DNA from: Pseudomonas fluorescens HK44
GTDB lineage: Bacteria; Pseudomonadota; Gammaproteobacteria; Pseudomonadales; Pseudomonadaceae
Assembly (NCBI RefSeq): GCF_000217955.3
Contig: NZ_AFOY02000003.1
Coordinates: forward strand, 1-34,322
Direction of reading: 5' to 3'
DNA: 34,322 bases
Both the position numbers and the translations under genes were made by a program. The notes beneath the pieces are model-generated. The model was not told where the DNA came from. It did not search any database and saw nothing but the letters and a program-made list of their open reading frames with translations. Positions 1-9,583 of the stretch are shown here, in pieces; the stretch's first letter is position 1, and each line of letters begins with the position of its first letter.

Positions 1-47
1 GGATTTTTGGTGTCCAAGCGTGGGGGAATGAATATTCCTATCCAATA

Positions 48-76
48 AAAAAGCCCCGATCAGGTCAGGGCTTTTT
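48..76 (-). terminator. Intrinsic terminator downstream of nrdB
   Basis: AAAAAGCCC (48-56) pairs with GGGCTTTTT (68-76), and the T-run reads correctly for leftward transcription from nrdB. The A/T flanks are symmetric, so it could also stop rightward transcripts entering from the left edge. Confidence 0.8.
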
Positions 77-126
77 GTTTTTCGATTTGTCGCTCTTAAG
101 CCGTCAAATCGCGGCTAGCTCAAGAA

Positions 127-1374
127 TCAATCCCAGCTCAACGCCCCACCAGTCTGATACTCAATCACTCTTGTCTCAAAGAAATTCTTCTCTTTCTTCA
201 AGTCCATGATCTCGCTCATCCAAGGGAACGGGTTAGTCGTCCCTGGATATTCCTCTTTCAAACCGATCTGCGACAGGCGACGGTTAGCGATGAACTTCAG
301 GTAGTCCTCCATCATCGCCGCGTTCATGCCCAGCACGCCGCGAGGCATGGTGTCACGAGCGTATTCGATCTCCAGCTGAGTACCCTGCAGAATCATCTGG
401 GTCGCTTCTTCTTTCATTTCAGCATCCCACAGGTGTGGGTTTTCGATTTTGATCTGGTTGATCACGTCGATGCCGAAGTTCAGGTGCATGGATTCGTCGC
501 GCAGGATGTACTGGAACTGCTCGGCGACGCCGGTCATTTTGTTGCGGCGGCCCATGGAGAGGATCTGGGTGAAGCCGCAGTAGAAGAAGATGCCTTCCAG
601 TACGCAGTAGTAGGCGATCAGGTTGCGCAGCAGTTCTTTGTCGGTTTCGACGGTGCCGGTTTCGAACTTCGGATCGGAGATCGAACGGGTGTACTTCAGG
701 CCCCAGGTGGCTTTTTTCGCGACCGATGGGATCTCGTGGTACATGTTGAAGATCTCGCCTTCATCCATGGCCAACGATTCGATGCAGTACTGGTAGGCGT
801 GGGTGTGGATCGCCTCTTCGAACGCCTGGCGCAGGATGTACTGGCGGCATTCCGGGTTGGTGATCAGGCGGTACACGGCCAGCACCAGGTTGTTGGCAAC
901 CAGGGAGTCGGCGGTGGAGAAGAAGCCGAGGTTGCGCATCACGATGCGGCGCTCGTCGTCGGTCAGGCCTTCCGGGTTTTTCCAGAGGGCGATGTCGGCG
1001 GTCATGTTGACTTCTTGCGGCATCCAGTGGTTTGCGCAGCCGTCCAGGTACTTCTGCCAGGCCCAGTCGTATTTGAACGGGACGAGTTGGTTGAGGTCGG
1101 CGCGGCAGTTGATCATGCGCTTTTCGTCGACCGCAACGCGGGCAGAAGCGCCTTCGAGTTCGGCCAGGCCTTCGGCGACGTCGAGTTTGTCGAGGGCGGC
1201 CTTGGCGCGGATGATCGCAGCCGAGTCGGTGGCGGTTACGGCGCGCGCTTCAAGCGCTGCGGCACCACCGGCGCTGTCGAGGCGGTCCATGTTGGCTTCA
1301 GTAGCGTGGCCAGCATTGGCGCCTTTGGCGACAACTTCGCCGTCTTCTTTGTCGAATTCGTCCCAGCTCAGCAT
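127..1374 (-). CDS. nrdB: Class Ia ribonucleoside-diphosphate reductase, beta (R2) subunit
   Basis: This is the small subunit of aerobic ribonucleotide reductase. It carries the di-iron centre and stable tyrosyl radical used by NrdA to reduce ribonucleoside diphosphates to deoxy forms in the cytoplasm. The 415-residue protein has the R2 signatures: the [10 protein letters not shown] helix, [11 protein letters not shown] (iron ligands plus the likely radical tyrosine), EGIFFYCGF and [10 protein letters not shown]. The first ~85 residues are an Ala-rich extension before the conserved [11 protein letters not shown] start of the R2 fold; I recall this as typical of Pseudomonas NrdB. AGGAG lies about 9 nt before the ATG at 1374. 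nrdA is not adjacent upstream: about 660 noncoding bases and then a DUF2790 gene lie there, so nrdB must have its own promoter. Family assignment is very secure. Confidence 0.97.
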   Translation of the reverse strand: MLSWDEFDKEDGEVVAKGANAGHATEANMDRLDSAGGAAALEARAVTATDSAAIIRAKAALDKLDVAEGLAELEGASARVAVDEKRMINCRADLNQLVPFKYDWAWQKYLDGCANHWMPQEVNMTADIALWKNPEGLTDDERRIVMRNLGFFSTADSLVANNLVLAVYRLITNPECRQYILRQAFEEAIHTHAYQYCIESLAMDEGEIFNMYHEIPSVAKKATWGLKYTRSISDPKFETGTVETDKELLRNLIAYYCVLEGIFFYCGFTQILSMGRRNKMTGVAEQFQYILRDESMHLNFGIDVINQIKIENPHLWDAEMKEEATQMILQGTQLEIEYARDTMPRGVLGMNAAMMEDYLKFIANRRLSQIGLKEEYPGTTNPFPWMSEIMDLKKEKNFFETRVIEYQTGGALSWD

Positions 1375-1624
1375 GACGTGTCGTCTCCTGCGTGAGGGCC
1401 AGTCGCCCGTGTGAAAACACTGATGGTCGGTTTTTCACACGGCTCGGTGGCCGCGTTGTCTCTAAAAGGAATCGTTTGTTGCAGCAATACGCAGGCAAAA
1501 AACAGAAATGTGTACGGGTGTCCTGAAGTCGCTAAGGGCGGAGATAACGTCGTCAGCTCCTGCGGTGGCCTCAGCGTCCTGCATCCTCCTGTAAGGGGAT
1601 GTTGCAGGCCCGATTTACGGGCGC

Positions 1625-1630
1625 ATTATA
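1625..1630 (-). promoter_or_regulatory. Candidate -10 hexamer for nrdB
   Basis: The minus strand reads TATAAT here, about 250 bases before the nrdB start. No good -35 hexamer is visible at 16-18 bp. This is a weak call based on one perfect -10; the rest of the 1375-2038 gap holds no convincing gene, only this element, the NrdR-like palindrome and a small hairpin. Confidence 0.35.
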
Positions 1631-1924
1631 GGTGTTTTTTCACGGTTGTGGTGCGACGAAGTGGCTCAGAGAACCCTCGGCAGGGCGCGTAATCAAGGCG
1701 GAGCAAGGGTTTACAGGGCTTTGGCCGATGAAGATTTTTTTTGTCGTTTTTTGGCGGCTCGGCAGCGCTGATGACGCCGGTGTTGGCTGTCAAAACGCCG
1801 CAAGCCCGATGGGATGGGACTTGCAGGGGAGATGGGGTGTTTTTCGGGGCGCGATTGTGTGCAGTTTCGGGCGGCAATTGTTGATTGGATGATCTGTTCA
1901 AAAAACAACCAATGTCGGCTTTTT

Positions 1925-1940
1925 ACACTACATGTAGTGT
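1925..1940. promoter_or_regulatory. NrdR-box-like perfect 16-bp palindrome
   Basis: ACACTACATGTAGTGT is a perfect palindrome that fits the NrdR box (ACAC-W-A-N-AT-N-T-W-GTGT pattern), the operator of the repressor of ribonucleotide reductase genes. It lies about 550 bases upstream of nrdB and 100 bases beyond the DUF2790 stop. NrdR normally binds a pair of boxes about 31 bp apart; at +31 and -31 bp I see no second good box. The nrd context makes NrdR the best guess. Confidence 0.5.
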
Positions 1941-1976
1941 TTTGATCTGCGTTTCTGTCGCTCCAGACACAACGAC

Positions 1977-1994
1977 GCCCGACGAGGGTCGGGC
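1977..1994 (-). terminator. Possible terminator hairpin after the DUF2790 gene
   Basis: GCCCGAC (1977-1983) and GTCGGGC (1988-1994) form a 7-bp stem with a 4-base loop, 45 bases past the DUF2790 stop. The following minus-strand sequence, GTCGTTGTGTC, is only moderately T-rich, so termination strength is uncertain. Confidence 0.35.
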
Positions 1995-2038
1995 GGTGAT
2001 GTCGGGTTTGGCAATAAGCCAAACCTCAGCATTGATGA

Positions 2039-2302
2039 TCAGCCGTTAGAACAGCCGTTACCCATCACGCTGTAGCGCAGAATATGCCGTTGACCTTTCG
2101 AGTCTTCATATTCCATGCGGGCCGGTACAACTTCGCAAACGCTTGGAACTTCGCTCATGGAGATAACTTTGGCGATGTCCAGGTGAGTCGAGTAAGTGTA
2201 TTCCTCAACCGGTACGGTATTGCTGGCGACATCAGTCAGGATCTCGTCTGCCATGGCGGTTACGCACAGACTGCTGAGGGCCAGAACCAATAAAGCTTTC
2301 AT
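2039..2302 (-). CDS. Small secreted DUF2790-family protein
   Basis: An 87-residue precursor. Residues 1-18 form a signal peptide (Lys-2, hydrophobic core LLVLALSSLCV, then TAMA before DE), so the mature ~69-residue protein should be periplasmic. The mature part, with VPVEEYTYSTHLDIAKVI, two cysteines (SVCEVV and GNGCSN) and RMEYED, matches DUF2790 as I know it from Pseudomonas, a family with no settled function. The two cysteines could form one disulphide. AGAAAGG precedes the ATG by ~10 bases. It stands alone between nrdB and the divergent acs, with a perfect hairpin in its upstream region (2335-2359). Confidence 0.85.
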   Translation of the reverse strand: MKALLVLALSSLCVTAMADEILTDVASNTVPVEEYTYSTHLDIAKVISMSEVPSVCEVVPARMEYEDSKGQRHILRYSVMGNGCSNG

Positions 2303-2334
2303 CTCGATTTTACCTTTCTAAGGTCGAATGGGGT

Positions 2335-2359
2335 CACGCAACCTTTTTGGGGTTGCGTG
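2335..2359. promoter_or_regulatory. Perfect inverted repeat upstream of the DUF2790 gene
   Basis: CACGCAACC (2335-2343) and GGTTGCGTG (2351-2359) are perfect 9-base arms around a T-rich 7-base loop, 33 bases before the DUF2790 start. It may be an operator or a leader hairpin. No promoter is clear around it. Confidence 0.4.
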
Positions 2360-2449
2360 TGGAACTTGACGACTAAGTGTTGGATTAACTGCCTTCGTGG
2401 GGGCTGCAACTGGGTTAATCACGTTTGCCTGGTTGGCGAGGCTGATTTT

Positions 2450-2465
2450 AGGCACCCGAGTTGCA
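2450..2465 (+). promoter_or_regulatory. Sigma-54 (-24/-12)-like promoter upstream of acs
   Basis: AGGCACCCGAGTTGCA aligns with TGGCACR-N4-TTGCW, with the invariant GG and GC at the right spacing and two mismatches. A transcript would start near 2476 and leave a ~240-base leader before acs. No activator site was identified, and I see no strong sigma-70 pair in 2466-2700. The 2303-2718 gap otherwise holds only the hairpin at 2335-2359. Confidence 0.35.
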
Positions 2466-2718
2466 CGCATATAGGTGTGCATTTGATAAAGACTTTTAGC
2501 ATATCCTGTAACAATCCCTTAATAACGACCTCGTATGCGTCAGGGTCGGCTTTCTCGAATCGGCTCAAAGCCACTGAAACCGCGGTGTCTGAGCGGTTTG
2601 CCCGGTAATCACGACGTTTTGTAGGGGCTTGTTACTACCATCGTCGAATGGTTCTATAGGCCCGCCTCGGGCTACAACGGGGCCATACAAAAACAACTAT
2701 TCCACCGAGGTAAGAAAG

Positions 2719-4674
<1,956 letters not shown>

Positions 4675-4694
4675 CAGCGGTTCTTGAGTCATCG

Positions 4695-4729
4695 AAAGCC
4701 CCACCCGGTGTTGAGCCTGGTGGGGCTTT
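4695..4729 (+). terminator. Terminator hairpin after acs
   Basis: AAAGCCCCACC (4695-4705) pairs with GGTGGGGCTTT (4719-4729) in an 11-bp perfect stem, 20 bases after the acs stop. The T-run is short (TTT), continuing GTGG. Confidence 0.75.
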
Positions 4730-4770
4730 GTGGTGATTGGGTTTGGAGTCTCTATTGCTAGGGTTGGCCT

Positions 4771-4871
4771 CATCGCGAGCAGGCTCGCTCCCACACTAAA
4801 TCGTGTTGAAACACAAACCTTGTACACCCCCACAAATCCCCTGTGGGAGCGAGCCTGCTCCGGGCGGCGAT
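4771..4871. repeat. REP doublet (REPIN-like), GTGGGAGCGAGCC family
   Basis: CATCGCGAGCAGGCTCGC begins a REP at 4771-4795, facing an inverted copy (TGTGGGAGCGAGCCTGCTC, 4842-4860) about 46 bases away. The outer end of the right copy is altered: CGGGCGGCGAT replaces the expected GCGATG. The same family recurs at 19690-19755. From 4872 to about 5185 I see nothing else recognisable. Confidence 0.85.
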
Positions 4872-5186
4872 CCGACGATGGCGGTCTGTCAGACACCCCA
4901 TCACCAACCAATATTTATCGGCTTCCCCTGTACGACGCTTCCCACTGTTACCCGCCACCCTTCAAGTAACTAAATGTGTAACCGCTCGCCCGCTTTCGAG
5001 GCATTGGGAAACGCAAAGCCCCGTTCCAGGGCCTGTTCAGGCCACCTGAAAAATAAGACACAACGCTGCGCTTGCCGGATTAGAAGGGTTTGCGAATAAT
5101 GGGCCCGCAATTTGCAACATAGATCGGTTCACTGTCTTTTGCTCTTGCATGAATTTGCAGGACTGTCAATGTGCTCGGTCGGGTTT

Positions 5187-5223
5187 TTCGGTGCTTCTGT
5201 AAATTGTTGTCGCATTGAAGAAA
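5187..5223 (+). promoter_or_regulatory. ArgR binding site before aotJ
   Basis: The distal half-site TTCGGT-N8-AA (5187-5202), a 5-base spacer and the proximal half-site TGTCGC-N8-AA (5208-5223) form a 21-bp-period direct repeat. The second half-site matches the P. aeruginosa ArgR consensus (TGTCGC-N8-AA) exactly. The site would cover the -35 region of the promoter whose -10 is at 5245-5250, as expected for activation. The aruC promoter has the same layout. Confidence 0.7.
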
Positions 5224-5244
5224 TATCGGCTTCGGGCCTGTCGT

Positions 5245-5250
5245 TAGAAT
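5245..5250 (+). promoter_or_regulatory. -10 element of the ArgR-activated aotJ promoter
   Basis: TAGAAT starts 22 bp after the last AA of the ArgR site, and no good -35 hexamer is present, which fits an activator-dependent promoter. The predicted leader to aotJ is about 145 bases. Confidence 0.55.
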
Positions 5251-5403
5251 GCCGATCACTCGCTCGCCGTTGCCTGCGTTGAAATCAAAGCTGATCTCAA
5301 CGCAACAATCCTACGACGCAGCGCCGCTTTCCAGATCCACTCATTCGCATATTGGGCTGTCGCTCACTCTGCCGTTTTCGCCCTATACCGATGGAGTCCT
5401 AAG

Positions 5404-6180
5404 ATGAAGAAACTCGTGCTTCTTGGCGCCCTGGCACTGTCCGTGCTGTCCCTGCCAACGTTCGCCGATGAAAAGCCTCTGAAAATTGGTATCGAGGCGG
5501 CTTACCCTCCGTTCGCGTCCAAGGCGCCGGATGGCAGCATCGTTGGTTTCGACTACGACATCGGCAACGCCCTGTGCGAAGAGATGAAGGTCAAGTGCGT
5601 TTGGGTCGAGCAAGAGTTCGACGGTCTGATCCCGGCACTCAAAGTGCGCAAGATCGACGCGATCCTGTCGTCCATGTCGATCACTGACGACCGCAAGAAG
5701 TCCGTGGACTTCACCAACAAGTACTACAACACCCCGGCACGTCTGGTCATGAAGGCCGGTACTCAGGTCAGCGACAACCTGACCGAACTCAAGGGCAAGA
5801 AAATCGGCGTGCAACGTGGTTCGATCCACAACCGTTTCGCCGAAGAAGTCCTGAAGCCGCTGGGTGCTGAAGTCAAGCCGTACGGCTCGCAGAACGAAAT
5901 CTACCTGGACGTGGCTGCCGGTCGCCTCGATGGCACCGTGGCCGACGCTACCCTGCTGGATGACGGCTTCCTGAAAACCGACGCTGGCAAAGGCTTTGCC
6001 TTCGTTGGCCCGGCGTTCACCGACGTCAAATACTTCGGCGACGGTGTAGGCATCGCGGTTCGTAAGGGCGACAAAGCTGAGCTGGACAAGATCAACGCGG
6101 CCATCGCGACCATTCGTGAGAATGGCAAGTACAAGCAAATCCAGGACAAGTACTTCGCGTTCGATATTTACGGTAAGTAA
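5404..6180 (+). CDS. aotJ: Arginine/ornithine ABC transporter, periplasmic binding protein
   Basis: Captures basic amino acids in the periplasm and delivers them to AotQMP. The 258-residue precursor has a signal peptide (MKK, hydrophobic core, cleavage after LPTFA near residue 21), then a family-3 solute-binding domain. The mature start [11 protein letters not shown] is the usual first strand, followed by [15 protein letters not shown] and the [20 protein letters not shown] region that forms the ligand-binding core of LAO/ArgT-type proteins. It is the first gene of aotJQMP-argR and is separated from aotQ by a hairpin that should favour its over-expression relative to the membrane genes. Family secure; exact substrate is inferred from the argR/aru context and P. 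aeruginosa synteny. Confidence 0.93.
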   Translation: MKKLVLLGALALSVLSLPTFADEKPLKIGIEAAYPPFASKAPDGSIVGFDYDIGNALCEEMKVKCVWVEQEFDGLIPALKVRKIDAILSSMSITDDRKKSVDFTNKYYNTPARLVMKAGTQVSDNLTELKGKKIGVQRGSIHNRFAEEVLKPLGAEVKPYGSQNEIYLDVAAGRLDGTVADATLLDDGFLKTDAGKGFAFVGPAFTDVKYFGDGVGIAVRKGDKAELDKINAAIATIRENGKYKQIQDKYFAFDIYGK

Positions 6181-6200
6181 ATAGCTCGCACGTCCATCCG

Positions 6201-6244
6201 AAATGGCGCAAGCAACAGGATCTCTGAGGTTTGCGCCATTTTTT
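6201..6244 (+). terminator. Partial terminator between aotJ and aotQ
   Basis: AAATGGCGCAA (6201-6211) pairs with TTGCGCCATTT (6231-6241), an 11-bp perfect stem with a 19-base loop, followed by TTT. Its place inside the operon suggests attenuation or 3'-end protection of the aotJ message. Confidence 0.7.
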
Positions 6245-6270
6245 CATCCCAACTTTCGAGGACCTGAATC

Positions 6271-6960
6271 ATGTTGAAAGGCTACGGGGCTGTCATCCTC
6301 GATGGCGCATGGCTGACGCTTCAGCTCGCCTTGTCGTCCATGGCCTTGGCCATTGTTCTGGGTCTGATCGGGGTCGCATTGCGCCTGTCGCCGATACGCT
6401 GGCTGGCCAGGCTGGGCGATCTGTATTCCACGGTGATCCGCGGGATTCCCGATCTGGTACTGATCCTGCTGATTTTCTACGGCGGTCAGGACTTGCTCAA
6501 CCGTGTGGCGCCATTGCTCGGCTATGACGACTACATCGACCTGAACCCGTTGGTCGCCGGTATCGGCACCCTGGGTTTCATCTTCGGTGCGTACCTGTCG
6601 GAAACCTTCCGTGGGGCCTTCATGGCGATCCCCAAAGGCCAGGCAGAAGCCGGTGCAGCATACGGCATGAGCAGTTTTCAGGTGTTTTTCCGGGTATTGG
6701 TGCCGCAGATGATTCGCCTGGCGATTCCGGGCTTCACCAACAACTGGCTGGTATTGACCAAGGCGACTGCGCTGATTTCGGTGGTCGGTCTGCAAGACAT
6801 GATGTTCAAGGCCAAGCAGGCGGCAGATGCCACCCGCGAGCCTTTCACCTTCTTCCTCGCAGTGGCGGCGATGTACCTGGTGATCACCAGCGTCTCGTTG
6901 CTGGCATTGCGTCACCTTGAGAAGCGCTACTCGGTAGGCGTAAGGGCGGCTGATCTATGA
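6271..6960 (+). CDS. aotQ: Arginine/ornithine ABC transporter permease AotQ
   Basis: One of two inner-membrane permeases of the basic amino acid importer. It is a 229-residue HisQ/HisM-family protein. Hydrophobic spans are visible near residues 10-35 (WLTLQLALSSMALAIVLGLIGVA, broken here: WLTLQLALSS to VLGLIGVA), 53-70, 90-110, 150-175 and 195-215. The EAA loop that contacts the ATPase is PKGQAEAGAAYGMSSFQVFF. GAGGACC precedes the ATG at 6271. The gene ends inside aotM (ATGA overlap of 4 bases), implying coupled translation. The aot assignment rests on operon order. Confidence 0.92.
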   Translation: MLKGYGAVILDGAWLTLQLALSSMALAIVLGLIGVALRLSPIRWLARLGDLYSTVIRGIPDLVLILLIFYGGQDLLNRVAPLLGYDDYIDLNPLVAGIGTLGFIFGAYLSETFRGAFMAIPKGQAEAGAAYGMSSFQVFFRVLVPQMIRLAIPGFTNNWLVLTKATALISVVGLQDMMFKAKQAADATREPFTFFLAVAAMYLVITSVSLLALRHLEKRYSVGVRAADL

Positions 6961-7655
6961 TCTTCGACTACAACGTCATTTGGGAGGCCCTGCCGCTGTA
7001 CTTCGGCGGCCTGGTCACCACCCTCAAACTGCTCGCGCTGTCGCTGCTGTTCGGTTTGCTGGCCGCCTTGCCGCTGGGCTTGATGCGGGTTTCCAAGCAG
7101 CCGATCGTCAACATGTCGGCCTGGCTCTACACCTACGTGATCCGCGGCACGCCGATGCTGGTGCAGCTGTTCTTGATCTACTACGGTCTGGCGCAGTTCG
7201 AAGCGGTCCGTGAAAGCTTCCTCTGGCCGTGGCTGTCCAGCGCGACGTTCTGTGCGTGCCTGGCGTTTGCGATCAACACCAGTGCCTACACCGCTGAAAT
7301 CATCGCCGGCAGCCTGCGCGCTACGCCGAACGGTGAGATCGAAGCGGCCAAGGCCATGGGCATGTCGCGCTTCAAGATGTACAAGCGCATCCTGCTGCCG
7401 TCGGCCCTGCGCCGGGCGCTGCCGCAGTACAGCAACGAAGTGATCATGATGCTGCAGACCACCAGTCTGGCGTCCATCGTGACCCTGATCGACATCACCG
7501 GTGCCGCGCGTACCGTGAACGCTCAGTACTACTTGCCGTTCGAAGCCTACATCACCGCAGGCGTGTTCTACCTGTGCATGACGTTCATTCTGGTGCGCCT
7601 GTTCAAGATGGCCGAGCACCGCTGGCTGGGCTACCTCGCCCCGCGCAAGCACTGA
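6957..7655 (+). CDS. aotM: Arginine/ornithine ABC transporter permease AotM
   Basis: The second permease, 232 residues, homologous to AotQ and HisM. The N-terminal helix LYFGGLVTTLKLLALSLLFG is followed by an AALPLGLM turn. The conserved permease loop is PNGEIEAAKAMGMSRFKMYK, and the ALRRALPQYSNEVIMMLQ segment is typical of HisM-type subunits. It overlaps aotQ by 4 bases. In P. aeruginosa a small gene, aotO, lies between aotM and aotP; here only 36 bases separate them, so aotO is absent. Confidence 0.92.
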   Translation: MIFDYNVIWEALPLYFGGLVTTLKLLALSLLFGLLAALPLGLMRVSKQPIVNMSAWLYTYVIRGTPMLVQLFLIYYGLAQFEAVRESFLWPWLSSATFCACLAFAINTSAYTAEIIAGSLRATPNGEIEAAKAMGMSRFKMYKRILLPSALRRALPQYSNEVIMMLQTTSLASIVTLIDITGAARTVNAQYYLPFEAYITAGVFYLCMTFILVRLFKMAEHRWLGYLAPRKH

Positions 7656-7691
7656 AACCACTGACTGACTGTTTTTGTGAGAACCGACAGC

Positions 7692-8456
7692 ATGTACAAA
7701 CTTGAAGTCCAAGACCTGCATAAACGCTATGGCAGTCACGAAGTGCTCAAGGGCGTGTCCCTGAAAGCGGCAGCCGGCGATGTGATCAGCATCATCGGTT
7801 CCAGTGGCTCCGGCAAAAGTACGTTCCTGCGTTGCATCAACCTGCTTGAGCAACCGCACGCCGGCAAGATTCTGCTCAACAACGAAGAGCTGAAACTGGT
7901 GGCGAACAAGGACGGCGCGCTGAAAGCCGCCGACCCGAAACAACTGCAACGCATGCGTTCGCGGCTGTCGATGGTGTTCCAGCATTTCAATCTGTGGTCG
8001 CACATGACCGCGATGGAAAACATCATGGAAGCACCGGTTCACGTCCTCGGTATGTCCAAGGCCGAAGCCCGTGAAAAAGCCGAGCTGTATCTGGCCAAGG
8101 TCGGCGTGTCCCATCGTAAAGATGCCTACCCGGGCCATATGTCCGGCGGTGAGCAGCAGCGTGTGGCGATTGCCCGTGCGTTGGCGATGGAGCCCGAGGT
8201 GATGCTGTTCGACGAACCAACGTCGGCACTCGACCCGGAGCTGGTGGGCGACGTGCTGAAAGTGATGCAGGCGCTGGCCCAGGAAGGCCGGACCATGGTC
8301 GTGGTCACGCACGAAATGGGCTTTGCCCGTGAAGTGTCGAACCAGTTGGTGTTCCTGCACAAAGGCGTGGTTGAAGAAAGCGGCAACCCGCGTGAAGTGC
8401 TGGTCAATCCACAGTCCGAACGCCTGCAACAATTCCTCTCGGGCAGCCTGAAGTAA
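7692..8456 (+). CDS. aotP: Arginine/ornithine ABC transporter ATPase AotP
   Basis: The cytoplasmic ATPase that powers AotQM, 254 residues. It has Walker A GSSGSGKS (residues 36-43), the Q-loop in MVFQHFNLW, the ABC signature [15 protein letters not shown], Walker [13 protein letters not shown] and the H-loop [10 protein letters not shown], all intact. It resembles HisP. I chose ATG 7692 (MYKLEVQDL) over an in-frame GTG at 7677 because it gives the normal length and has GAGAA upstream. It precedes argR with a 113-base gap that contains a long inverted repeat. Confidence 0.95.
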   Translation: MYKLEVQDLHKRYGSHEVLKGVSLKAAAGDVISIIGSSGSGKSTFLRCINLLEQPHAGKILLNNEELKLVANKDGALKAADPKQLQRMRSRLSMVFQHFNLWSHMTAMENIMEAPVHVLGMSKAEAREKAELYLAKVGVSHRKDAYPGHMSGGEQQRVAIARALAMEPEVMLFDEPTSALDPELVGDVLKVMQALAQEGRTMVVVTHEMGFAREVSNQLVFLHKGVVEESGNPREVLVNPQSERLQQFLSGSLK

Positions 8457-8471
8457 TCGCTCCCGTTACGC

Positions 8472-8520
8472 ACCAAATTAGGTCATGCTGCGCACCGCGC
8501 GCCAGATGGTCTAATTTGGT
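8472..8520 (+). promoter_or_regulatory. Long inverted repeat between aotP and argR
   Basis: ACCAAATTAG (8472-8481) and CTAATTTGGT (8511-8520) are perfect 10-base arms. The stem extends five more pairs inward (two G-T) to about 15 bp with a 19-base loop. No T-run follows. GCACC at 8470-8474, followed by AAATTA and GGT, faintly resembles NtrC-type sites, but no -24/-12 promoter lies downstream. It may be an mRNA hairpin that separates argR expression from the transporter genes, or a protein site. Confidence 0.55.
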
Positions 8521-8569
8521 TGCTGCCGCCTCCGGCTTTTAACACTGTTTTCGTTTCGGACTGCCCGCC

Positions 8570-9550
8570 ATGACTGCCCATCGAATTGGTTTCCTGATTT
8601 GGCCCAGCACTAAAGCCTTGACGCTGGCGCTGGCCGAGGAGGCCTTGCGTGTTGCTCAGCGCGTGCATCCGGAAGTTGTTTACGAACTGTCGTTTCTGCA
8701 GGCCGAAACGCCTGCCGAAGGGGCCTGGCAATTGCCGGGTGAGCCGTGGACCGGCAAGCTGGAAAACTTCCAGAAGCTGTTTCTGCTGGCCGATGAGCCG
8801 CCGACGACGTTGGCGCCGGCGCTGAGCAGCGCGCTCAAGCAACTGGTGCGTGCCGGTTGTGTGATTGGCGGTCTGTCGGCCGGTGTCTATCCGTTGGCCC
8901 AGCTCGGTTTGCTCGATGGCTATCGTGCGGCGGTGCATTGGCGCTGGCAGGATGATTTTTCCGAGCGTTTCCCCAAGGTCATCGCTACCAGTCATCTGTT
9001 CGACTGGGATCGCGATCGCCTGACCGCGTGTGGCGGGATGTCGGTGCTCGATCTGTTGCTGGCGGTGCTGGCCCGTGATCACGGTGCTGAGCTGGCCGGT
9101 GCGGTGTCCGAAGAACTGGTGGTCGAGCGCATTCGTGAGGGCGGCGAGCGTCAGCGCATTCCGTTGCAGAATCGTCTTGGCTCCAGCCATCCGAAGCTCA
9201 CGCAAGCCGTGTTGCTAATGGAAGCCAACATCGAAGAACCGCTGACCACCGACGAGATCGCCCAGCATGTGTGCGTGTCCCGTCGGCAGTTGGAGCGGAT
9301 TTTCAAGCAGTACCTCAACCGCGTGCCGAGCCAGTATTACCTGGAACTGCGCCTGAACAAGGCCCGGCAGATGTTGATGCAAACCAGCAAGTCGATCATC
9401 CAGATCGGCCTGTCGTGCGGCTTCTCTTCGGGGCCGCATTTCTCCAGCGCCTACCGCAACTTCTTCGGTGCCACGCCGCGGGAAGATCGCAACCAGCGGC
9501 GCAGCAGCAGCCCGTTCGAATTGTCTTCGGTGCCGTCGGAGCGTGGGTGA
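8570..9550 (+). CDS. argR: ArgR, arginine-responsive AraC-family regulator
   Basis: Transcriptional regulator of arginine uptake and catabolism in pseudomonads, unrelated to E. coli ArgR. The 326-residue protein has an N-terminal DJ-1/PfpI (GATase1-like) domain, residues ~5-190: IGFLIWPSTKALTLALAEEA at its start and AGCVIGGLSAGVYPLA, with the elbow cysteine replaced (GLSAG). The C-terminal AraC domain (~210-310) carries two helix-turn-helix motifs, one around VSRRQLERIFKQYL and one around QIGLSCGFSSGPHFSSAYR. It is the last gene of the aot operon, so ArgR should raise its own level through the site at 5187. Close match in size and context to P. aeruginosa ArgR. Confidence 0.95.
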   Translation: MTAHRIGFLIWPSTKALTLALAEEALRVAQRVHPEVVYELSFLQAETPAEGAWQLPGEPWTGKLENFQKLFLLADEPPTTLAPALSSALKQLVRAGCVIGGLSAGVYPLAQLGLLDGYRAAVHWRWQDDFSERFPKVIATSHLFDWDRDRLTACGGMSVLDLLLAVLARDHGAELAGAVSEELVVERIREGGERQRIPLQNRLGSSHPKLTQAVLLMEANIEEPLTTDEIAQHVCVSRRQLERIFKQYLNRVPSQYYLELRLNKARQMLMQTSKSIIQIGLSCGFSSGPHFSSAYRNFFGATPREDRNQRRSSSPFELSSVPSERG

Positions 9551-9567
9551 TCAGGCACGCCACGCTC
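9539..9567 (+). terminator. Hairpin overlapping the argR stop codon
   Basis: GAGCGTGG (9539-9546) pairs with CCACGCTC (9560-9567), and the argR stop lies inside the loop side. It separates convergent argR and the LRR gene (33 bases between stops). No T-run follows, so termination is only possible. Confidence 0.4.
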
Positions 9568-9583
9568 TGAGCTGAAGTCTGCG

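Noticed and set aside
1411..1901. Several 80-100-codon frames on both strands upstream of nrdB
   Set aside because: Odd composition, no ribosome sites, mutually overlapping; the interval looks like noncoding regulatory DNA.
1894..1971. Second NrdR box next to 1925-1940
   Set aside because: At +31 and -31 bp the sequences do not match the ACAC...GTGT pattern.
6927..8432. 501-codon antisense frame over aotM-aotP
   Set aside because: Same artefact: very rich in His, Gln and Arg, overlaps two certain ABC genes, and has no ribosome site.
8521..8545. Terminator between aotP and argR (GCCG-CCTC-CGGC-TTTT)
   Set aside because: A stem of only four pairs is too weak to call, despite the short T-run.
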